From assembly GCF_004761865.1 (NCBI RefSeq), contig NZ_SJDM01000005.1, forward strand, positions 143,501 to 207,500: a DNA stretch of 64,000 bases. Reading direction: 5' to 3'. The stretch comes from Crenalkalicoccus roseus. Its GTDB lineage: Bacteria > Pseudomonadota > Alphaproteobacteria > Acetobacterales > Acetobacteraceae. The translations under genes were made by a program, and so were the position numbers. Under the pieces are notes generated by a model that was not told where the DNA came from, did not search any database, and saw nothing but the letters and a program-made list of their open reading frames with translations. Within the stretch, counting starts at the first letter, position 1; every line of letters starts with the position of its first letter. Below are positions 27,005 to 34,382 of this stretch, one piece after another.

Positions 27005-28273
27005 ATGCGGGTCGAGATCCTCTGCACCGGCGACGAGATCCTCACCGGCAAGACGGTGAACACCAACTACAGCCACATCGCGCAGCGCCTGACCGAACTC
27101 GGCCTCGCCGTCTGCCGGGGCACCACGGTCGGCGACGACCGGGCGAGCCTGCTTGCCGCCTTCCGCGAGGCGGCGGCGCGCGCCGATGCGGTGATCGTCA
27201 ATGGCGGCCTCGGCCCCACGGTGGACGACCTGTCGCAGGAGGTGGCGGCGGAGGCCGCGGGCGTTCCCCTGGTGCTGCACGAGCCCTGGCTCGCCCGCAT
27301 GGAGGCGTTCTACGCCCGCCGCAACCGCCCGATGCCGCCCAACAACCGCAAGCAGGCCATGCTGCCCGAGGGGGCGGAGCTGCTCGACAACCCGATCGGC
27401 ACCGCCTGCGGCTTCGCGGTGACGATCGGGGGCAGGCGCTTCTACTTCACCCCCGGCGTGCCGCGGGAGATGCGCCGGATGCTGGAGGAGCAGGTGATCC
27501 CACGCCTGCTCGCCGGCGCCGGGCTGCGCGGGGTGACGCGGCTCAAGCGCTTCCACTCCTTCGGCATCGGCGAATCCCGCGCCGACGCGCTGCTCGCCGG
27601 CATCGAGGCGCTGGCGCCGGAGGGGGCGGTGAAGCTCGGCTTCCAGGCGCACTACCCGCAGCTCGAGACCAAGCTCGTGGCGCGCGGGCCGGATGCGGAG
27701 ACGGTGGAGCGCCTCCTCGCCCCGCTGGCGGAGGAGGTGCGCCGCCGACTTGGCCACTTCATCCTCGCCGAGGACGACCAGACGCTGGAGGGCGTGGTGC
27801 TGGAGGCGCTGCGCGCCGGCGGCTTTACCCTCTCGGTCGCCGAAACCCTCACCGGGGGCGGCATCGCCGCGCGCCTCGCGCCGCTGCCGGGGGCGGAGGG
27901 GGTGTTCCGGCGCGCCGTGGTCGCCCGCGAGGCGGGGGAGCTCTGCGCCGCTCTCAACCTCGGCGCCGATGCCGCCGCGATGCCGCCGGCGGCGCTCGCC
28001 CACGCCCTGGCCGCGGCGCTGCGCCGGGAGGGCGGGGCGAGCCACGGCCTCGCCGTGCTGGTGGCGCCGGATGGCGGCACCGAAGGGGCGGAGGCGGGCG
28101 GGACGATCCATATCGGCATCGCCGACCCGCAGGGCGGCGCGGCGCGGGAGGCGCGGCTGCTCGGCGGGCGGGAATGGCTGCGCCTCGGCGCCATGGAGCT
28201 CGCCCTCGACTGCCTGCGCCGGCGCCTGCGCGGCCTGCCGGTGGAGGAGCGGGTGGATTTCGAGCGGCGCTGA
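27005..28273 (+). CDS. cinA: CinA-family protein with degenerate C-terminal deamidase domain
   Basis: A 422-residue CinA: N-terminal MoaB/MogA-like (COG1058) domain with CTGDEILTGKTVNTNY and NGGLGPTVDD (residues 1-170), a middle segment, and a C-terminal PncC-like domain. In active nicotinamide-mononucleotide deamidases the latter has AESCTGG, a YSN..K motif and SGIAGPDGG; here these read AETLTGG, VAREAG and LVAPDGG. The NMN deamidase activity is therefore probably lost, while the N-terminal pyrophosphatase-type site looks intact. GGAAGGAAAGGGC precedes the ATG at 27005. Confidence 0.85.
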   Translation: MRVEILCTGDEILTGKTVNTNYSHIAQRLTELGLAVCRGTTVGDDRASLLAAFREAAARADAVIVNGGLGPTVDDLSQEVAAEAAGVPLVLHEPWLARMEAFYARRNRPMPPNNRKQAMLPEGAELLDNPIGTACGFAVTIGGRRFYFTPGVPREMRRMLEEQVIPRLLAGAGLRGVTRLKRFHSFGIGESRADALLAGIEALAPEGAVKLGFQAHYPQLETKLVARGPDAETVERLLAPLAEEVRRRLGHFILAEDDQTLEGVVLEALRAGGFTLSVAETLTGGGIAARLAPLPGAEGVFRRAVVAREAGELCAALNLGADAAAMPPAALAHALAAALRREGGASHGLAVLVAPDGGTEGAEAGGTIHIGIADPQGGAAREARLLGGREWLRLGAMELALDCLRRRLRGLPVEERVDFERR

Positions 28274-28289
28274 TCCCCGGCGGGGCGGA

Positions 28290-29024
28290 TCAGAACCGCA
28301 GATCCAGCCAGGAGAGGTGCCCGCCCTTGCCGGCGCCGGTGTCGAGGAACACGGCGCGGCCGCCGAGCGCGCCCCGCTCCACGAAGGGCCTGCCGTCCGT
28401 GGAGCGGCAGTCATGGCCGCAATGGACGGTCACGCCGGCCGGGATGCGGTTCACCCAGCCGTAGAGCCGCTCCGGATAGCCGTCCGGCCGCATGCGGCTG
28501 GTCACCTGGCCGAACAGGGCGCGGGAGAGCAGCGGGTCCGGGCGCCGCGCCCCGGCATCGGGCGGCGGCGGCTCGTGCAGCATGCGCGGGTGCCAGCCGG
28601 CATGCACGAAGCACCAGGCGTCGAGGCGCAGCCAGGCTGGCGCCGCGGCGACCTCGGCCAGCAGCCGCGCCTTCAGCGCCGCGCCGTCCGGCGCCGCCTC
28701 GAGCTGGGCGAGGGTGGCGCCAAGCCCCTCGGCGGCGATGCGCACCCGCTGCCCGGAGAGGACGCGGCGCAGCTTGTGGTCGTGGTTGCCGAGCAGGAAG
28801 CGGCCCTGGCCGCGGTCCAGCACCCCGAACATCAGGCGCAGCACGCCCGGGCTGTCCGGGCCGTAATCGGTGAGGTCGCCGAGCTGGAGCAGGAACAGCC
28901 GCTCCGCCTCCGCCCCCGCCACGGCATGGGCGAAGGCGGCGGCCTCGCCATGCACGTCGCCCACCACGCGCAGCCCGGCGAAGCCGCGGCGGGCCAGCGC
29001 CTCGGCCCCGGAGGGAAGGTTCAT
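28290..29024 (-). CDS. Calcineurin-like metallophosphoesterase
   Basis: A 244-residue phosphoesterase with the dimetal motifs GDVHG (22-26), GDLTDYG (49-55) and GNHDHK (79-84), and later VHAGWHP and a histidine in CGHD. The layout resembles bacterial serine/threonine phosphatases or ApaH-like diadenosine tetraphosphate hydrolases, but the substrate is open. Its ATG overlaps the photolyase stop by 4 bases (ATGA at 29021-29024), so it is translated from the photolyase message. Confidence 0.83.
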   Translation of the reverse strand: MNLPSGAEALARRGFAGLRVVGDVHGEAAAFAHAVAGAEAERLFLLQLGDLTDYGPDSPGVLRLMFGVLDRGQGRFLLGNHDHKLRRVLSGQRVRIAAEGLGATLAQLEAAPDGAALKARLLAEVAAAPAWLRLDAWCFVHAGWHPRMLHEPPPPDAGARRPDPLLSRALFGQVTSRMRPDGYPERLYGWVNRIPAGVTVHCGHDCRSTDGRPFVERGALGGRAVFLDTGAGKGGHLSWLDLRF

Positions 29025-30463
29025 GCGGCGTCGTCCTCCGCCACCTCGCGCAGCGTGGCCAGGGCGCGCCGCCGCGCCGCCGCGTGCTCCACCACCGGGC
29101 GCGGATAGTCGCGGCCGAGCGCGAGGCCGGCCTGCCGCAGCACCGCCTCCGGCGCCTCCCAGGGGCGGTGCAGGTAGCGGTCGGGCAGGCGGGCGAGTTC
29201 GGGCACGAAGCGGCGGACGTAGCGGCCGGCCGGGTCGAACCGCTCGCCCTGCAGCACCGGGTTGAACACGCGGAAATACGGCGCCGCGTCGGTGCCGCAG
29301 CCCGCCACCCACTGCCAGGAGGCGCTGTTGGAGGCGAGGTCGGCGTCCACCAGCGTGTCCCAGAACCACGCCGCCCCGTCCTGCCAGGGCTGCAGCAGGT
29401 GCTTCACCAGGAAGGAGGCGGCGATCATGCGCACCCGGTTGTGCATCCAGCCGAGGCGCCAGAGCTGGCGCATCCCCGCATCCACGATCGGGTAGCCGGT
29501 GCGCCCGCGCCGCCAAGCGCGCAGCAGCGCCGGGTCGCGCGCCCAGGGGAAGGCAGCGAAGCGCGGGCGCAGCGGCGCCTCGGGCATCTCCGGCCGGTGC
29601 CAGAGCAGGTGGTAGGAGAATTCCCGCCACAGCAGCTCGGCCAGGAAGGGCCGCGCCGCGGCGCGGTCGCCGCCGAGGGCCGCCAGCGCCGCGTGCCAGA
29701 CCTGCGCCGGCGAGACCTCGCCCCAGCGGAGGTGCGGCGAAAGGCCGGAGGTGCCCTCGGTGCCGGGATTGTTCCGCGCCGCGCCGTAGTCCCGCAGCGG
29801 CCCGGCGAGGAAGCGGGCGAGGCGCGCCTGCGCCCCCGCCTCGCCGGGCGTCCAGAGGGCGGGGAACTCGGCCGCCCAGTCGGGCTGCGGCGGGGTGGGC
29901 AGCAGGCCGAGCGCGGCGAGCGGCTCTCCCTCCGGCGCCTCCGGAACGGGGCGCAGCCGCTCCGGCGCGGGCAGGGGCGGGGGCGGGTCGCCCAGCGCGG
30001 CGACGGCGCGGGCGAAGGGGGTGTAGATGGCGTAGGGCCGGCCGCTGCCGCTCCGGACCTGCTCCGGCTCCCGCAGCAGGGCGCCGGGGAGCAGGACGAG
30101 CCGCCGGCCTTCGGCGCGCAGCGCCGCGGCGAGGCGCTCGTCGCGCGCCCGCGCCCAGGGCTCGTACAGCCGCCCCGCCAGCACCTCCGCCGCGCCGGTC
30201 CGGGCGGCGAGGGCGGGGAGCAGCGCCTCCGCCCGGCCGCGCAGCAGCAGGAGCGGCGCCCCGCGCGCCGCCAGCGCCGCGCCGAGCGCCGCCAGGCTGT
30301 GGTGCAGCCACCAGCGCGCGGCACCGCCGGGTGCCCAGCGCCCCGCCGCCGCCTCGTCGAGCACGAAGACCGGCAGTACCGGGCGGTGTCCGGCCGCGGC
30401 GAGGATCGGGTTGTCGGCGAGCCGCAGATCCTGGCGGAACCAGAGCAGGGCGGGAGCGTCCAT
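29021..30463 (-). CDS. phrB: Deoxyribodipyrimidine photolyase
   Basis: A 480-residue cryptochrome/photolyase-family flavoprotein that splits UV-induced cyclobutane pyrimidine dimers with blue light. N-terminal alpha/beta antenna domain begins ALLWFRQDLRLADNPIL; the FAD domain has SGLSPHLRWGEVSPAQVW, ELLWREFSYHLLW, TGYPIVDAGMRQLW, WMHNRVRMIAASFLVKHLL and the DADLASNSASWQWVAG segment. These match class I CPD photolyases. Start is either the ATG at 30463 or 9 bases upstream at 30472; neither has a clear ribosome binding site. First gene of a two-gene unit with the phosphoesterase. Confidence 0.93.
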   Translation of the reverse strand: MDAPALLWFRQDLRLADNPILAAAGHRPVLPVFVLDEAAAGRWAPGGAARWWLHHSLAALGAALAARGAPLLLLRGRAEALLPALAARTGAAEVLAGRLYEPWARARDERLAAALRAEGRRLVLLPGALLREPEQVRSGSGRPYAIYTPFARAVAALGDPPPPLPAPERLRPVPEAPEGEPLAALGLLPTPPQPDWAAEFPALWTPGEAGAQARLARFLAGPLRDYGAARNNPGTEGTSGLSPHLRWGEVSPAQVWHAALAALGGDRAAARPFLAELLWREFSYHLLWHRPEMPEAPLRPRFAAFPWARDPALLRAWRRGRTGYPIVDAGMRQLWRLGWMHNRVRMIAASFLVKHLLQPWQDGAAWFWDTLVDADLASNSASWQWVAGCGTDAAPYFRVFNPVLQGERFDPAGRYVRRFVPELARLPDRYLHRPWEAPEAVLRQAGLALGRDYPRPVVEHAAARRRALATLREVAEDDAA

Positions 30464-30544
30464 GTTGCCCATGTGGGGGCAATCCACGCCGGCGCGAGGC
30501 CGATGCGCCGGCGTAGATCGCCCGGATGGTGGAAGGAGCCGGCC

Positions 30545-31087
30545 ATGCGCGGGGGTCGAACGGCGGGTTCGTCCCTGATCCTCGTCGCCGCGCTGCTCGC
30601 CGCCCTGCTGCCGCGGCCGGCGGCAGGGGCGACGGTGCTGGAGGTGCTGGCGGCGGATGGCCGCTTCGGCCGCTTCCTCGAACTCGCGCAGCGTGCCGGC
30701 ATGGAGGAGCGTCTGCGCCAGCCGGGGCCGCTGACCATCTTCGCCCCGACCGACGCCGCCTTCGCCGAGGTGCTCGCCGCCCGCGCCAGGGCCCCCGGCC
30801 GCGCCGAGGCGGCGCCCTGGCCGGATGCCGAGGCGCTGCGTGCCCTGATCGGCGCCCACATCGTCTCCGGCAAGGCGCTGCGCCTCGCGGACCTGGACGG
30901 GGAGGGGCAGGAGCTGCGCAGCGAGGGGGAGGCCGTGCTGCGCCTCCGCCCCGCCTCGCGCGCCTCGGCGCTGGTCACCGCCGCCGCGGCCGGCCCCTGG
31001 GAAGGGCGGACGGCGCGGATCGTGGAGCCCGACATCGTGGCCGCGAACGGCGTCATCCATGCGATAGACGGGCTGATGCTGCGCTGA
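30545..31087 (+). CDS. Secreted fasciclin (FAS1) domain protein
   Basis: A 180-residue exported protein with a signal peptide (residues 1 to about 28, ending PAAGA) and one FAS1 domain: the first conserved block is GPLTIFAPTDAAFAEV and the second is the C-terminal VVAANGVIHAIDGLML. Bacterial FAS1 proteins mediate adhesion or surface contacts. Ribosome binding site AAGGAG is 6 bases before the ATG. The gene diverges from the photolyase with only about 80 bases between starts, so the two may share a control region. Confidence 0.87.
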   Translation: MRGGRTAGSSLILVAALLAALLPRPAAGATVLEVLAADGRFGRFLELAQRAGMEERLRQPGPLTIFAPTDAAFAEVLAARARAPGRAEAAPWPDAEALRALIGAHIVSGKALRLADLDGEGQELRSEGEAVLRLRPASRASALVTAAAAGPWEGRTARIVEPDIVAANGVIHAIDGLMLR

Positions 31088-31105
31088 CCGCCGCACGCCG
31101 CTGCC

Positions 31106-31792
31106 TCACCCCGTCGCCGCGCGGCGCGCTGCGGGCATGGCGAACAGCCGCTCCCGCCCGAGCAGGAAGGCGCGGCCGCCGCGCGGGAACAGCCGTGCCA
31201 GCGCCGGGTCGGCGATGTCGAGTCCGCCCGCATAGGCGCCGAAGGCCGGCAGCACCAGGCGCCGCCCGTCGGTGAGGAAGCAGGGGCGGGTGATGCCGCC
31301 GCAGCGCGTCGGCATGGTCGCCTTCGGGTGGAAGTGGCCGGAGACCTCGGCGCCGGCCACCGGACCGGGCCGCGCCTCGTGGCGGAACACCACCGGCCCC
31401 TCCGCCCATTCCGCCGCCGCCTCGCCGGGCAGGCCGACGGGGGGCGCGGGGTCGTGGTTGCCGAGCACCCAGACCGTCTCGACCCCCTCCAGCATCCGCC
31501 GCAGCAGCGCGGCATCCCCGGGCGCGAGGCGCGCCGCGCCCGCCGCGTCGTGGAAGGAATCGCCGAGCGCGACCAGCCGCGCCGGGCGCCAGCGGCGCAG
31601 CACGGGCAGCAGGCGAAGCAGCGTCTCCCGCGTGTCGTAGGGCGGCACCGGCCGGCCGGCGCGGGCGAGGGCGCTGCCCTTCTCAAGGTGCAGGTCGGCC
31701 ACCGCGAGCAGCCGCCGCGCCGGCCAGGCGAGGGCGCCGGCGGGGTCGAGCATCAGCCGCTCGCCGGCGAGGTGCAGCGGCGCCGGGATCAT
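31106..31792 (-). CDS. pdeM: Ligase-associated DNA damage response endonuclease PdeM
   Basis: A 228-residue calcineurin-fold phosphoesterase predicted to act as a nuclease in the ligase-associated DNA damage response module. Metal ligands: VADLHLEKG (Asp33, His35), LGDSFHD (Asp78), GNHDP (Asn112, His113) and GHFHPK (His153, His155). It overlaps the helicase gene upstream by 4 bases (ATGA), which fixes the start at 31792 and couples translation. The role in repair is a family-level prediction; substrate is not established from sequence. Confidence 0.9.
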   Translation of the reverse strand: MIPAPLHLAGERLMLDPAGALAWPARRLLAVADLHLEKGSALARAGRPVPPYDTRETLLRLLPVLRRWRPARLVALGDSFHDAAGAARLAPGDAALLRRMLEGVETVWVLGNHDPAPPVGLPGEAAAEWAEGPVVFRHEARPGPVAGAEVSGHFHPKATMPTRCGGITRPCFLTDGRRLVLPAFGAYAGGLDIADPALARLFPRGGRAFLLGRERLFAMPAARRAATG

Positions 31793-34329
31793 GCGCCGGC
31801 GAGGCCGCGCGGGGCGCGACGGGGAGGGCGGCGGCCCCGCCGCGGCCGGTCCACCACGCCGGCGCGGATGCGCACGCCCTCGGTCACCTCGGCCAGGGTC
31901 TCGGCGAAGAGTTCCGCGCCCTCCGTCGCCTCCCCGACCAGCGCCGCCGCCTCGGCGAGCAGCGCGTCCTCGGCGCCGCCGGCGACCCATTCGCGCCCCT
32001 CCTCGATCAGCGCCGGCACCGCGAGCGGCGAGACGCGGTCGAGCCGCAGGTGGCGGATGCGCCCCCTGGCGCGGGCCAGCACCAGCGCGATGCGGGAGAC
32101 GTCGGTCAGCCCCGCCGCAGCCTCCTGGCGGGTGGCGCGCAGCAGCACGTGGTCCGGCTCATGCCGGCGCAGCACGTCGTAGATCAGGTCGGCGTTCATC
32201 GTCATCTGGCGGCCGGACTTCTCCTGCCCGGGGTGGTGCTTCTCGATCAGCCCGGCGATGGTGGCGATGTTGCGGAAGGTGCGGCGGAGCATGGAGCTCT
32301 CCGCCATCCACTCCTCCAGCTCCTCGCCGAGGATGTCCTCCTCGAACAGCGGCGCGACCTCGGTCGGCTCGAAGGCCGACCAGGCGGCGAGGACGTAGTC
32401 GGTGGCGAGGTAGCCGAGCGGGCCGTAGCCGAGCCTCTCCATGCGCCTCGTCACCAGCATGCCGAGCGTCTGGTGCGCGAGCCGCCCCTCGAAGCAGTAG
32501 GCGACCAGGAACCAGCGCCCGCCGCGCGGGAAGCTCTCCACCAGCAGCCCGTCCTTCTCCGGCAGGGCGGAGCGGCGCTGTTGCAGGCGCAGCCACTCGC
32601 GCACCGGCGCCGGCAGCGCGCCCCATCGCGCCGGGTCGTGCAGGATGGCGCGCACCCGCGCGGCGAGGAAGGTGGAGAGCGGCATCCGGCTGCCGGCATA
32701 GGCGGGCACGCGCGGCTCCCCCTCGCCGCCGCGGGAGACGAGGGCGGTGAGGGCATCGAGCGCCTCGAAGCGCAGGAGCTGGCCGGCGAAGAGGAAGCAG
32801 TCGCCGGGCTGGAGGGTGGAGACGAACCACTCCTCCACCTCGCCGAGCACCGGCCCGCCGCGCAGCCGCACCTTCACCATCGGCGTCTCGACGATGGTGC
32901 CGAGATTCAGGCGGAGCTGCCGCGCCACGCGCGCATCGCGCACATGCACGAGGCCCTCGGCGTCGCGGAACAGGCGGCGGAATCGGGCGTAGCCGCGGAG
33001 CGCGTAGCCCCCGTCCTCGACGAAGCGCAGCACGTCGTCGAAGTCGCGGCGGGAGAGGCCGGCATAGGGCGCGGCGCGCGTCACCTCGGCGTAGAGCGCG
33101 TCGGGGCGGAAGGGGGCGTGGCAGGCCATGGCGAGGACGTGCTGCGCCAGCACGTCGAGCCCGCCCGGGCGCGGCGGGTCGCCGTCGAGCTCCCCGGCCG
33201 CGACCGCCTCGAGCGCCGCGGCGCATTCCACCACCTCGAAGCGGTTGGCCGGCACCAGCACGGCGCGGGAGGGCTCCTCCATGCGGTGGTTGGCGCGGCC
33301 CACCCGCTGCAGCAGCCGCGCCACCCCCTTCGGCGCGCCGACCTGGATCACCTGGTCCACGTCGCCCCAGTCTATGCCGAGATCGAGCGAGGCGGTGGCG
33401 ACCACGGCGCGGAGCCGCCCGGCGGCCATCGCCGCCTCCACCTTGCGGCGCTGCTCGACGGTGAGGCTGCCGTGATGCAGCGCGATCGGCAGGTTGTCCT
33501 CGTTCAGCCGCCACAGCGCCTGGAACACCAGCTCCGCCTGGGCGCGGGTGTTGACGAAGACGATGGTGACCCGCGCCTCGCGGATGCGGCGGTAGATCCC
33601 GGGCGCCGAGGCGAGGCCCATATGGCCGCCCCAGGGCAGGTGCCCCTCCGGCAGCATCACCGCGATCTCGGGGGCGGCGCCGCCCGCGGCCTCGATCAGC
33701 CGCACCGCCTCCGGCCGGCCGGTCGGCGAGAGGAAGGCGCGCAGCGGCGCGGGATGCGCCACGGTGGCGGAGAGGCCGATGCGCCGCGCCCCTGGCGCCA
33801 GCGTCGCCAGGCGCGACAGGCCGAGGGCGAGCTGGTCGCCGCGCTTGGTGCCGGCGAGGGCGTGGATCTCGTCCACCACCACGGCGCCGAGGCCGGCGAA
33901 GAGCGCCCCGGCCTCGGGCAGGGAGAGCAGCAGCGCGAGGCTCTCCGGCGTGGTGAGCAGGATGTCGGGCGGGTTCTCGCGCTGCCGGGCGCGGCGGTTG
34001 GCCGGCGTGTCGCCGGTGCGGGTCTCGATGCGGACGGGAAGGCCCATCTCCGCCACCGGCGCGGCGAGGTTGCGCGCCACGTCCACCGCCAGCGCCTTCA
34101 GCGGCGAGACGTAGAGGGTGTGCAGCGCGCCCCGCCCCGTCTCCGGCCGCGCCGCCAGCGCAACGAGGCTCGGCAGGAAGCCGGCGAGGGTCTTGCCGCC
34201 GCCGGTCGGGGCGACCAGCAGCGCCGAGGCGCCCGCCGCCGCCGCCTCCAGCACGGCGATCTGGTGCGGCCGCGGCGTCCATCCCCGGCGGGCGAACCAG
34301 GCGGCGAAGGGTTCCGGCAATGTTCCCAT
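31789..34329 (-). CDS. Ligase-associated DNA damage response DEXH-box helicase (Lhr-like)
   Basis: An 846-residue superfamily 2 helicase related to Lhr. Motif I is APTGGGKTLAGF (40-51), motif II DEIH (153-156), motif III GLSATVAHP, and the second RecA domain has VFVNTRAQAELVFQAL and the motif VI region QRVGRANHR. The long C-terminal part corresponds to the winged-helix and Lhr core. Length (~800-850) matches the ligase-associated subgroup and not full-size Lhr (~1,500). It stands upstream of pdeM with a 4-base overlap and downstream of a hybrid kinase (53 bases). Confidence 0.93.
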   Translation of the reverse strand: MGTLPEPFAAWFARRGWTPRPHQIAVLEAAAAGASALLVAPTGGGKTLAGFLPSLVALAARPETGRGALHTLYVSPLKALAVDVARNLAAPVAEMGLPVRIETRTGDTPANRRARQRENPPDILLTTPESLALLLSLPEAGALFAGLGAVVVDEIHALAGTKRGDQLALGLSRLATLAPGARRIGLSATVAHPAPLRAFLSPTGRPEAVRLIEAAGGAAPEIAVMLPEGHLPWGGHMGLASAPGIYRRIREARVTIVFVNTRAQAELVFQALWRLNEDNLPIALHHGSLTVEQRRKVEAAMAAGRLRAVVATASLDLGIDWGDVDQVIQVGAPKGVARLLQRVGRANHRMEEPSRAVLVPANRFEVVECAAALEAVAAGELDGDPPRPGGLDVLAQHVLAMACHAPFRPDALYAEVTRAAPYAGLSRRDFDDVLRFVEDGGYALRGYARFRRLFRDAEGLVHVRDARVARQLRLNLGTIVETPMVKVRLRGGPVLGEVEEWFVSTLQPGDCFLFAGQLLRFEALDALTALVSRGGEGEPRVPAYAGSRMPLSTFLAARVRAILHDPARWGALPAPVREWLRLQQRRSALPEKDGLLVESFPRGGRWFLVAYCFEGRLAHQTLGMLVTRRMERLGYGPLGYLATDYVLAAWSAFEPTEVAPLFEEDILGEELEEWMAESSMLRRTFRNIATIAGLIEKHHPGQEKSGRQMTMNADLIYDVLRRHEPDHVLLRATRQEAAAGLTDVSRIALVLARARGRIRHLRLDRVSPLAVPALIEEGREWVAGGAEDALLAEAAALVGEATEGAELFAETLAEVTEGVRIRAGVVDRPRRGRRPPRRAPRGLAGA

Positions 34330-34382
34330 GGGCGGCGGGGACTATGGCGGGGGAAGGCCGCTGCGGGAAGCGAGGCGCGGCC

